In this document: positions 23,683 to 32,938 of the stretch, in pieces
Layout: each line of letters starts with the position of its first letter
Position numbering within the stretch: position 1 is the stretch's first letter
Source of the DNA: Isoetes taiwanensis
Taxonomy: Eukaryota; Streptophyta; Lycopodiopsida; Isoetales; Isoetaceae
Assembly (NCBI GenBank): GCA_021234155.1
Contig: JAJEKV010000004.1
Coordinates: 30,483,134-30,547,133 of the forward strand
Length of the DNA: 64,000 bases
Direction: 5' to 3'
Translations under genes and position numbers: made by a program
Notes under the pieces: generated by a model
What the model was told of the DNA's origin: nothing
The model's database searches: none
The model's input: only the letters and a program-made list of their open reading frames with translations

Positions 23683-23690
<8 letters not shown>
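22770..23690 (+). pseudogene. LINE ORF2 C-terminal fragment, internally duplicated
   Basis: Plus-strand frames match the C-terminal part of the neighbouring minus-strand LINE ORF2. QLYVSEAW near 22920 corresponds to QLYGAEAW there, and RPMEARAWDRTIRYI at 23400 corresponds to KPMEVRAWERTIRYL. The segment from AATTCAA.G..CAAACACACCATC.GCC to ATTTGTGAATC occurs twice in tandem (about 23010-23165 and 23347-23507). The coding sequence ends FNPEHQ-stop at 23676-23685 and runs straight into the GATA tract. Multiple frameshifts are present. Confidence 0.8.

Positions 23691-23712
<22 letters not shown>
23684..23712. repeat. (ATAG)n tract at a LINE-LINE junction
   Basis: About seven units of ATAG. The tract is shared by a plus-strand LINE fragment ending at 23690 and a minus-strand LINE whose 3' end starts at about 23713, so two LINE remnants meet tail to tail here. 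Confidence 0.9.
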
Positions 23713-23713
<1 letters not shown>

Positions 23714-24051
23714 CATTATTGTCCCTTGTACCCTGAGGCCCGTGGACTTATGTAGCATGGGTGAGCTCCCTTACGGGTGCTACTAGCACATCATGCTGAT
23801 TTACAATGTAGCCTTTTCTGAAGGCTTGACTTTTCTCTATTAATACCGGCACCCAGCTTTGGATCGGCTTCATGGCCGTGCATGGGCGCGTCGTTATCAA
23901 TCAGCTTTGAGCTGAACGTTTTTCAGGGTGTTTATGTTTCGCCTCTCTAGCGTTCATAACAGAAACCCTTTTTCTTTGTGTTCTTCTCGGTGCCTGGCCG
24001 TCATTTCCCGTATTGCGTCTGCCAGGTCCCTCCTTGTTTCTGACTTTGTCA

Positions 24052-27000
24052 TCATGATGGTACGGGCTGACCCCATCTTATATTTCTGTACTTATTCCTA
24101 ATGCTTTCATATACCGGGCAATCATTTAGCATATGATTCTCATCTTCCACTTCCCCTTTGTCACAGATTCTGCATATTCGATCCTCTCTCTCTATCCCTC
24201 GCCACCTGTCCTTTTCAATCCTCATTTCGTGACTTCCCATTCGAATCTTGCTAGAGTGTCTCTCCGGCTTTTCCTATTATGTCATCACGGTATATATCAT
24301 TTGCCCTATATTTGTTGTCCTGGGTTGAAAACTGTCATAAGCCACATTGTCTTGGGGCCCGTGTGGTTATGCAGCCATGTGTGCGTGGCTTTGTCGGCCC
24401 ACTCGTCTTTCCATTTCCCTTCAGTGATGAGATCGCTCAAGTTCATCCCCAATTTCCTCGTCCACATTGCTACATCCCTGAACCACCCGTTGCCTTCGAT
24501 TATGTGGGCTTTCGCTGATTCTCTGATCGCAATGTTTGCTAGCTTGCTTGGTTTCCCGCCTGCATTGTTCCTTATAAGATATCTGATGGTCCTTTCCCAT
24601 GCCCTTACTTCCATCGGTTTTTGCCCTGTCTCATATACTATAGTTGTTTGTGGTGTATTCGCTCTCAGTTTGAATTCCTGCTTATGCCATTGTCTGTAAA
24701 TCCCTTCTTGTTTTTCCCACTTTTTCTCCGTCAGACCTGGCCCCCAGGCTTCTGCCCCATATAGCTGTGTAGTTGCAACTACTGCACTGAACAAGTAGCA
24801 TTTAATTTCCCAGTTTATTATCCTGCTTTTGTTGCAGAAATTTTTCATATTGTAGTAGCTTCCGATGGCTGCTTGGAATCTTGTGTCTGCCCCTTTAGCC
24901 CATTTTCCCGTGCCATGCGCGTCATATCCCAGATATCTGTATTCTGTTGATTCTTCTAGTTCTGTTCCCAAGTATCTGAACGGTTTATGTCTACCTTTTT
25001 GCGAAAAAAGACTATTTTGGTTTTTCCGAGATTAGCGTCAACCCCTGTCTTTTCACAGAAATTTTCTAACAGTTTAAGTAACCTGTGCATCCCTTTGTTC
25101 TTTGTAGCCATCATGCTCAAGTCATCTGCATATAGCATGATGGGTACTTTGGTGTTCCCTAGGGTAGGGCGTGCTCAGTGTCCCCTTCTTTGCTCGCTAT
25201 AAAATCCTGGGGGCATCTATGTATATCCCAAATAATGTGGGAGATAGTGGGCACCCCCTGTTTGACCCCGTGTCACAATCTATCGCTTTCCCTTCTTCTT
25301 CCATTTTCGTACACATTATAGTATAATCTCGCAATTGCCCCCACCATATCCTTTGGTGCCTGCATATCTATAAGCCTCTGTATTAGCTTTTCCCTTGGGA
25401 CTGTGTCAAACGCCTTCCTAAAATCCACAAAGCAGCATATTATTTTCTTCCCTTGGTTTCTATTACGTTTCTATCGAAGATTACGAATGTCACTAAGTGG
25501 TGCATTTGTTGAGTGATCCGGCTGAACCCCTTTGTCCTTGTGCTCTCCGATTCCCCCCCTCTGCCCAATCCTTCAGCTTGTTGTCTAAAACTTTTCCAAA
25601 CCATTTTGCAAAAATGGAGCTCACCATTATAGTTCTGTAATTTCCCGGTTCTTGTCTGCTCCCCCCTTTGTGTAGGGGTATCACCCTGTTATACGCCCAC
25701 CTGGATGGTAGTCCTGTGTGTATGATACCATTAAAAATATCTGTCACTTGCTTTAAGATTATTGTATCTACACTCTTTAATAGTTCCACTGTTAACCCAT
25801 ATAGGTCTGGGGCTTTGTTATTCGCCATTCTATTCAATGCCAACATCACTTCCTGTGTATTAAAACACGGTTTGTCCATCCCTTGTAGTTCTGGTATCGG
25901 TGCTGGAGATGCCCCTGTTTTATAAAGTTTTTCCAAGTATTTCTCCCAACCGTCTGTCCCAATTTCCTCTTGTGTACTACTATTTTTCTGATTCCCCTAT
26001 CCTTTCTTTTGGAGCTCTTTCCAGAATTTCCGGTGTTGTTTTTTCAGGAGTTTAGCCAGCCCCCATTGGTGTTGTATCAGATTCCTGTTTCTCTTTGCTC
26101 TCAGCATTTTGAGGTATATCTTTTTCTCGGTTTGGTATGTTTCCCTCCCTTTATGCTCGCTGACCCTTCTTTTCTGTTTTCTGCATTCGTCATCATACCA
26201 GCTCGAGGCTTTGAACGCATCTTTCCCTCTTTTTCTTTTTCTCTTTCCGAATACTTCCACTGCTACTTTTACTGTTATGTCATTAAGCATGTCTCCATTC
26301 TCGTCTGCTCTGTGTGCTCCCCAATTCCATTTTCCCATTTCTTCCTGAATGTATTGTACAAATACATCTATTTTCTTTTCCTGAAACTGTATTTTCATTT
26401 TCCCATTAATTTCCTCTGTCTCTTGTAGCATACCTTTCGAGGTGTATCCATCCCCCATAAGTGTTAGCTGTATGGGTCTGTGGCTCTCTCTTTTGCCGAC
26501 CGGCCAGTCCAGGAGCGTGAATCCCGATATCATTTCTGCTGAAGTGTCATTCAGTATCACGTAGTCCACTATACTTTTCCCATGTGCATTCTGGCTTGTG
26601 TACTTCCCTGACCCATCCCATTTCTATACCCCGTTGGCTATAATGACTCCTGTGGTCGAGCATATCTCAAGTAGTAGCTCTCCCTTAGCATTGGCCTCTA
26701 CTCTGTCCTCTGTTCTTCTGTCCCATTCTTCTGATCTTGTCTTGCTTGTCCATTGTCTGTCTGTGTCCTCCATATTCGTGATTTGTGCCTGTCCCTGTCC
26801 TGTTCTGGCGTTCAAGTCACCTATTAATATCATTGGCCCCTGTTCTTTCCATTTCATCATGGTCTCCCCCAGTTCTAACAAATCCAACTTATCACTGCTT
26901 GGTGGGTAATAGGCTAAAATCAAAATTAATTCTATCTTGTTTTCTAACTGTAAACTCAAAACCATGTATCTCTTATTGACATCAGATTGCAAAATACACG

Positions 27001-27205
27001 CACTTTTTACTACATTATCTTTAACATAGCAGGCTAATCCTGCGCTCCCTCTTCCAATTTTGAAGTTTTTGTCCTTCCAACACGTGAATAGTTCGTATCC
27101 TTCCTCCTCTGGCAATCTTTTTACATTGTGCTCCCATGTCTCCACCAGACATATTATATCAGAGCCGTGTGCCCCTGCCCGGACCTCTCCCCATCATCCC
27201 ATGGA
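24052..27205 (-). pseudogene. LINE ORF2: AP-type endonuclease + reverse transcriptase
   Basis: The exonuclease-endonuclease-phosphatase domain is seen in CLVETWEHN (27150), YYPPSSD, MILIGDLNARTGQ (26835) and the final His in SHRPIQL (26480). The RT begins with NKAPDLYGLTVELLK (25830) and VIPLHKGG...NYRTIMVSSIFAKW. The palm block DFRKAFDTVPREKL is near 25400, and the catalytic YADD is at 25121-25132. After the thumb, a C-terminal CRICDKGE....HMLNDC zinc-binding motif lies near 24165. In-frame stops occur at about 26624, 25997 and 25493, and frame changes near 25450 and 24960. The enzyme nicks target DNA and copies its RNA at the nick. Confidence 0.92.
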
Positions 27206-27607
27206 TACCCCGTGCGGTTCGATTACCATATCTTGGCGTCTTTTTCCCTGGCGGTTGTTCCCTCACGGGTGTCAGGTGTATTCTGCTCCGTTTCCCATTC
27301 TTCTTGGTCTCCCTCTTGTCTTCATGGTGAGTCCGGGATCATATTCCTTCGTCTTTGCTTTCGACGCCTTCGCCCGACCCCTTTTCCCCCTCTTTCTTCC
27401 TTTGTGTTGACTTCGTGTGGGGCTATTGTTGTCTCCACTATGTTCCCGTGTGTACTGTATGGAACCCCCAGGTGGGCTGGTATTCTCCTTCTCCATTTTA
27501 CGTCTCCCGATCCATCAACCTCCCTTTCTCCACGAACTCCCCACCGGACGGATCTGTCCGCTCTCTGTCATTTCCGTATTCTCTTGTGCAAGAATACCTT
27601 GCCATTT

Positions 27608-28318
27608 TTACCCCCCTTTGTACCCTGCTGATTCAGGTTCTGCGGCCTTGGCCCAGCTCTCTCTCTGTAGCCCTTGCCTCTGCATTACCGTGAGTGCTTC
27701 CTGTACTTTGATCCCGTTTCTTAGTCTGGATCCTATCCGCAGTACCCTCTCCTTGGCTGCTCGATCCCTGAGTGTTAAATTTATGTGCCTCGCTCTCCCC
27801 CTCCATTGTCCTGATCGTACTGCCTTGACAATGATGCTCCTGTGTTCTTTGAAGACCACCTCTATCACCTCTGCAGTCACTTGATATGTATCTTCGTTAG
27901 GTTTCTCTGCTATCCCTATGAGCCTAACGTCATGCTTAATTCTAGTCTGTTCCTCATATTCTACAATATGCGGTTTTATTTTATCAAATGACTCCCATGC
28001 ATTCAATTGAACATTTCCTTTTTCTAATTCAACCAACCTATTCAGGATCTTGGTTTTCTCTTCCTCAATCTCGTCCATTCTGCGCTGCATTTCTTCGCTT
28101 GTCTTTTCCACTCCCACTATCCTCACGTCCATGCTTGCAATGGCTACCTTGTTTCGGTTGACCGATTCCGCTAGTGTGTTGAGCGCATCCATGTTGGGTA
28201 TCCTAGTCTCCAACTGCTTGTCTATCTGAGCTAGAAAATCCTTGAGATCTTGTTGGCTTGCCGGTGTTCGTGCTGCCTCTGCTCTCTTAGTCTGGCTATG
28301 GTTGGCGCTTTCCGCCAT
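27608..28318 (-). CDS. LINE ORF1 protein (coiled coil + RRM-like)
   Basis: An open frame of 236 codons with a true ATG at 28318. Residues about 70-112 are rich in Glu/Lys/Leu heptads (EEMQRRMDEIEEEKTKI), typical of the trimerising coiled coil of LINE ORF1 proteins. The following region (HDVRLIGIAEK ... INLTLRDRAAKERVL) resembles the L1-type RNA-recognition motif and C-terminal domain. The protein would bind element RNA as a chaperone in ribonucleoprotein particles. It lies upstream of the damaged ORF2 on the same strand. It is intact as an ORF, which is notable given the decay of ORF2. The identification rests on architecture and position, not on catalytic residues. Confidence 0.75.
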   Translation of the reverse strand: MAESANHSQTKRAEAARTPASQQDLKDFLAQIDKQLETRIPNMDALNTLAESVNRNKVAIASMDVRIVGVEKTSEEMQRRMDEIEEEKTKILNRLVELEKGNVQLNAWESFDKIKPHIVEYEEQTRIKHDVRLIGIAEKPNEDTYQVTAEVIEVVFKEHRSIIVKAVRSGQWRGRARHINLTLRDRAAKERVLRIGSRLRNGIKVQEALTVMQRQGLQRESWAKAAEPESAGYKGG

Positions 28319-28679
28319 GGTTTGAGCCGTGTTACACCGCTACACCGATGTATTCCTCGCCTGTGCTCTCACCACAACCCGTATGCTGCTGTTCTGCCGT
28401 ATTCGCTTCATCAGTATATATGGTAGCCTCAAACGGTTTGTTATTTCGAAATTTTCACCGTTAACCCCGATTTTTGAATTTTGAATATTGGAATTCCCGT
28501 TAATTATTCGGTCTCCAATATTTAATATCTTCTCCGTTCCTTGGGTGTGTCCATACCTCCTTCTATAATGATTGGTTGGCGATTCGAGATCTCGTCCTTC
28601 CATACTTATATATTTATGTACTTTGTCCAGGTGCTCTGTGTCATATACCGTGTCTTTTTGAGTTTGCGATTGGCGGAGT

Positions 28680-29030
28680 TACCAGTTGGTGGGTCTAGCC
28701 CTCGCTATCACGGTATGCGGCGTGGTCGAGCCTCTACGTCCCGTATCTTATTCCGCTTTTTACTCTTAGTCTTGATCCATGGTTTTCGTGCACTTTGCAC
28801 ATGGTTTGAGTTTATAGTGGTCAGATTACGGTTGGTGGGTCTAGCCCTCGCTATCACGGTGTCTGGCGGGGGCCTCTCTGATCTTATATCTTATTACGTC
28901 CACCTTTTACTCATTCGGTCTTTTCGACCTTATACATTTACCTTTCTTGTAGATTTGGGTACTTGGTTAACCAGTTGGTGGGTCTAGCCCTCGCTATACT
29001 GGCGTGTGGCGGAGATTGGGGCTCCCTGTT
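28680..29030 (-). promoter_or_regulatory. Tandem 5' monomers of the LINE, about 145-bp period
   Basis: The 30-bp core starting GTTGGTGGGTCTAGCCCTCG occurs at 28685, 28831 and 28974, spaced 146 and 143 bp. The intervening sequence is more diverged. The array lies immediately upstream of ORF1, where promoter monomers occur in some LINEs such as mouse L1, so a promoter role is a reasonable inference. Confidence 0.7.
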
Positions 29031-29540
29031 CCACACTTAGTCTTTGTCCCCGCGTCTTGCTCCTTATACTTTGCTTGTTCCATTGTTCACATTATCCGTC
29101 CGTTCATCTCTCCTTTTTCCTTCTTCGTCCCCCCCTCTGCATGCCTTCCTTATGTTTTGTTGTCTTGGGTCTCACTTGTTTCTTTTTAACCTCATCCACC
29201 TTTTAGTTCTTGATCGTCCGTGTCTATTACCTTTTTCCTGCCGCTGTGATCATCTGTTTGCTATTCCCTTTGTTGTATTCCGTGTACTTGAGTTTACCGT
29301 TATCCGCCATCTGTACCTGTTCCTGCGCTACAGAGTTGGTATCCTGTTTGACCAATATTCTATTATCTTGTATGCTACCACCTTTTCCTGCTCTCTGAAT
29401 ACATTCTTGCTATCGCGTTATCTGTCTCATTTTATCCCCCGCCTCTTGGGTGGATGTCCATGTTGTCTTTTTGTCTGTACCCGCCGTGATTTTTGCCATT
29501 TATCGAGTTGGGGTGTCTCGATATTCAATCAGACTTACCT

Positions 29541-30099
29541 CAGAAGTGCATGGAGAGCCGAAAAAGCTACATTACTGGGACAATCTAGAACATTGCTATT
29601 TTGCTATTTTCGCACATATTAACTCAATCGTTAGGGTTAGAAAATATTACCCTATCTCTGTGTAGAATTCAACTAAAAGTGATTGAGAGTAGTTGAGAAT
29701 AGTTGAGAATGGTTGGGAGTCAGAACATACTAGTCTCCTAACCGAAATAGCTATCTCTTATGCGCAAAAAATTATCTTATATTCAAAAAGGTAATATGCA
29801 ATTACATGTTTTTGGCTTATTCAGCCATTACCAAGCATTACAGGCAAAATTTTCCTTCTATTTCGGGTTTCCCCGCATCATTCAAACACTTCCTACGGAC
29901 CTTATCTTTGTTGCACTTTATAGTAAGCAGAACTGAAAGACTGAAGCATAAGATTGAAGCATAAAGTAGCGGAAAAGTAACAGATAAAAGGTAAGGCAAA
30001 ACAAAACAAAACACTAAAGCTACAACTAAAGCAAAAGCACAGGGTTACATGCAGCCCTTCTCATTTCCCTCTATTGTTGCCTGCCTCCATCACAGATGT
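29541..30099. other. No gene recognised; 3' flank of the PLATZ-like gene
   Basis: AT-rich. A short direct repeat (GATTGAGAGTAGTTGAGAATAGTTGAGAATGG) lies at about 29680-29712 and an A-rich AAACAAAAC run near 30000. It should contain the 3' UTR of the minus-strand gene that ends at 30100. Confidence 0.4.
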
Positions 30100-30648
30100 T
30101 CACTTCCTTGGTTTTTTCTCCGCGGATGACTCCCCTATCTTTTTAACTTTCTCCAGGTTCCTCCCTATGTATGCTCGGCATATGAAATCAATGGGATTCT
30201 TTTCACAGCAGTATATACAAACCTTCCCGAAATCACAGATGTATAAGTTGTGCTGGTAACTTGTAGACCGCTGCAACGCTGCGTGAATCTGCAACCGATT
30301 AAAACAACTCATAGTTCTGTCTAGGTCTTGGCGTCTTACTGTATCATTTTTATCGCCTAAGACTCCCAGCACTTCTAGCATCCCTAGAGTATAGCCGTGA
30401 TCCCTCATATCTTGAGCATGATGAATTCGATCGCAGTATAGACAGTGCACTCGCCCGCAGCTAATGCACGACGGCAGACCTCGCCCTAAACATAAACACT
30501 CCGGTTCGCAGATGCACCAGGGGTTGAGATCCTCGAGGTCCGGATTGTAGGGCACCGTGAGGTTACCCGGAACCCCTGATCCGGATCGCTTCGCGACCTT
30601 TCTCATTCCACCATCGCTGTCTGCTGCTGCTCTCTTGCCTTTGTCCAT
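30100..30648 (-). CDS. PLATZ-like zinc-binding protein
   Basis: A 182-residue single-exon frame with ATG at 30648. A basic N-terminus (GKRAAAD...MRKVAKR) could serve as a nuclear signal. A Cys-rich stretch at 45-53 is followed by C-x2-C-x4-C-x2-C-x3-HH at residues 61-77 (CISCGRVHCLYCDRIHH). A second Cys cluster lies at 144-157 (CIYCCEKNPIDFIC), close to the C-terminal CxxC...C of PLATZ proteins. PLATZ proteins are plant-specific zinc-dependent DNA-binding factors acting in the nucleus, often as repressors of A/T-rich promoters. The middle part has diverged from the usual QIRRYVY and VVFL blocks, so it is PLATZ-like and not a textbook member. The CT-rich leader and TATA box upstream support an expressed gene. 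Confidence 0.65.
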   Translation of the reverse strand: MDKGKRAAADSDGGMRKVAKRSGSGVPGNLTVPYNPDLEDLNPWCICEPECLCLGRGLPSCISCGRVHCLYCDRIHHAQDMRDHGYTLGMLEVLGVLGDKNDTVRRQDLDRTMSCFNRLQIHAALQRSTSYQHNLYICDFGKVCIYCCEKNPIDFICRAYIGRNLEKVKKIGESSAEKKPRK

Positions 30649-30860
30649 TCCTGTTAGCGAGAAGACGGAGATGGAGGTGGAGATGGAGACGGAATTAGAG
30701 GCGGAGACGGAGATGGAGATGGAGCTGGACTAGCGCTTTCTGATAATCCGGAATTGCCGCTCAAGGGCTCAAGAGCTCCAGGCGTCGCAAGATCGTGAGT
30801 GATCTTGAGAGTGGATTTTTCTTGTTCTTGTTTACTATTATATAGTTCTAGGGTTACGAA
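30649..30860 (-). promoter_or_regulatory. CT-rich leader and TATA box of the PLATZ-like gene
   Basis: Read on the minus strand, a CTATATAAT TATA box (complement of 30837-30845) lies about 190 bp before the ATG. Beside it is an AACCCTAG telo-box-like motif (complement of 30847-30854). The 5' leader is an imperfect 6-bp repeat (CTCCAT/CTCCGT, complement of 30664-30731), typical of plant CT-rich leaders. Confidence 0.6.
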
Positions 30861-31694
30861 GATCTGTCTGAATTCCCGCTAATTTTTACGGCCGTCTACC
30901 TTAAATGCTGGTCTTGTCGTAGTCTTGTCCTACGCTGTCTTTTCGAATTTCGTACGTGGATATTCGCCACCTGGCTCCTAGCTACTTAGCTTACCTACGT
31001 CTGTTTCGTCCTCTTCTATATTCTCATTATTTCATTCTTGCGCCTCCTTTAACGCTTTCCGCTTGTGCTGCCACGTGTCCCGCCCCCCTTTAAATGTGTA
31101 GTCTACTTCTGTTATCTCCCTGTCACCCCGTATTCCGTCTATTTCCCTTTTTTTTTTTCCATGTAATTTTAAACTCAGCAATATTTATCTCACGTTTATT
31201 ATTCCCTCGCCCCATTTCCTTTTCTTTTATTTTCGTTATTATTTCATAATATTGTTATTTCCTTGCTAATTCGAATTTTCATGACCGTTGTGTACCCGTT
31301 GACGAATATGCTTTCGATTCTCGTCCTCCATCCTGCCCCTCGACCCATATCTCCGTTAGCTATGTTGTGCTGATTGGCGTCCCTCCTTCTTCTGTTCCAT
31401 TAACCTTGTCCCCTTCCATTATTAAGACTAACACTCTGATACTCCCATTTTCGAAGCTCTCATGAATCTGGCTACAGTTCTCTTGTATTTTTAGCATTTT
31501 AGTAATTTGAAATAACTATCTGGATCTCCGACTACAATTGGCTACTTCTGCTAAACCTAACTTACAAACATACTGATAACTAACACAGATTGGAAAGTAA
31601 ATCACAGATTACTGACCTGTTTATCGCTATCTTCCCTCGATTCTCTCTCGCCCATCGCCCATCGCCCCTCGATGGTGCATTTTTGTGACACAAT
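30861..31694. other. No gene recognised
   Basis: T/C-rich sequence upstream of the PLATZ-like gene; distal promoter possible. A poly-T run lies at 31149-31158. A short tandem repeat (CGCCCATCGCCCATCGCCCC) lies near 31649. Confidence 0.35.
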
Positions 31695-32120
31695 AACAGG
31701 AGGGATTTGATATGGATGCATAAATCGCTATCCCTGAGACCATAGACCATACCCCTAAAACATTTGAATAGGTTATTATTGAAAAAAAAAAATGTAGATT
31801 AAATAGAAAAAATAAGTACGTTAGTTTGCTGGTAGCATTGGTTAAAGCGTTCTTATTAGGACATTGCATTATTTTGGTAGAGGTTCGAGTCTCCGTATTT
31901 CAAAATCTGAAACCTTAAGCGAACCCATATAGAGAGGAGTCCCGGTATTTCATATTCCAAAACCTTAGGCGAACTTGTATTTCATGTATCAAAATCATAG
32001 GCACACAGTCATAAATGACCATAATTGAAATAGGAGGCACCAGAGGCTCCAACATACAATCTGGGTCATATGATGGATACCGACGACTGAGGTAGCTCAG
32101 GTGCACCTCATTCAGGGTGC
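31695..32120 (+). mobile_element. tRNA-derived dispersed repeat (SINE-like), copy 1
   Basis: Homologous over its length to the minus-strand copy at 59640-60068. About 135 bp into the element there is a tRNA-like block. A box-A-like sequence (TGCTGGTAGCATTGG near 31829) is followed by a box-B-like AGGTTCGAGTCTCC (31880-31893), as in RNA polymerase III promoters. The downstream part contains AGAGGCTCCAACATACA and CCGACGACTG blocks shared by both copies. No protein is encoded. It does not fold as an intact tRNA gene. Confidence 0.75.
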
Positions 32121-32159
32121 CAAAAATTGTATAAGGAATGCAAAATAGAGAAAACAAGG

Positions 32160-32640
32160 AGGGAAATATGCTAGACCAAAAACTTAAATACTGGCAAAAA
32201 CTCAAAGCACAAAGGCATGCGCGTTTGAGACCAGATCATTCGACCACAGACAATCTAATCACCCTAAGAATTTTAGTAGACCATCTAGTCGCCCTAAGAA
32301 TTTTAGTAGAACAGACTAGAGAATGCAACAAGAAAATCATATGCTATTTTATAGACTTCAGAAAGGCCTTCGATACAATTCCGCGAGAAAAGTTACTGCA
32401 GAGACTCTATAAATTACAGGCACCAGAAGGGCTAGTGGAATCAATTGCAACATTGTGCCAGAGACTCTATATAAAGATGGAGGAAGAAGGACGAGCAATA
32501 AAATTGTGACATATGGGTAAAACATGGATGCCCTGTATCTCCCACGTCTTTTGGAATATACATAGATGCGCTTTATAAGTACATGTAGGAGAAAGGAGGG
32601 GACACGTATGCACCTACTCTAGGAGGCAGAAAAGTGCCTC
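32160..32640 (+). pseudogene. LINE reverse-transcriptase fragment
   Basis: The plus-strand frame holds RPDHSTTDNLITLRILVD, FIDFRKAFDTIPREKL and, in another frame, PTSFGIYIDALYKY. These are the fingers and palm blocks of a LINE RT close to the 23.7-29.5 kb element. A 30-bp tandem duplication repeats LITLRILVDH as LVALRILVEQ. The fragment starts right after the SINE-like repeat and stops before any YADD motif. Both ends are truncated. Confidence 0.85.
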
Positions 32641-32938
32641 CTCGCATTAGTACCAAATCACTTTTCTTCAAGTTCCAAATCCAAATTCATCCCTTCCTTA
32701 CTAAAAGACATTAGGTTATGTCAAACAATTTAAAGTTGGAGCACTCTTGGCAAGAAACTAGCAATTTGGAACTCAACAAGATGGACTGAAGGAAAACTTT
32801 GCAAAAGGAATGAATGTTCATGGCAAAGGTTTGGCTCTTGCCATGCATAACACCAATTCAACCTAAATTTTGGCATAGATCCAACGCAAATCCCCTACAT
32901 TTTTGTGTAGTGTTTAATACAAATTCGTGTAGAATGGA
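32641..32938. other. No gene recognised
   Basis: A short AT-rich spacer between two LINE fragments. It includes the presumed target duplication TGTAGAAT (32928-32935) of the L1-like element that follows. Confidence 0.4.

Larger units (their letters stand above)
23713..29540 (-). mobile_element. Nearly full-length non-LTR retrotransposon (LINE)
   Basis: On the minus strand the order is: tandem 5' monomers (about 29030-28680), ORF1 (28318-27608), a basic linker, then ORF2 with endonuclease, reverse transcriptase and a C-terminal zinc-binding motif (to 24052). A short 3' region ends at the GATA tract. Total length is about 5.8 kb, and the 5' limit is uncertain. ORF2 carries several stops and at least two frame changes, so this copy is inactive. 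The tetranucleotide tail, instead of poly(A), resembles RTE/CR1-type lineages more than L1, but the clade is not settled by eye. Confidence 0.85.

Noticed and set aside
25970-27884. Long plus-strand ORFs in 25.9-27.9 kb
   Set aside because: They are antisense shadows of the minus-strand LINE ORF1/ORF2, where the conserved motifs lie.
31820-31900. Possible intact tRNA gene from box A/B-like motifs
   Set aside because: No full acceptor stem or plausible anticodon loop can be drawn, and the block is part of a longer repeated element.
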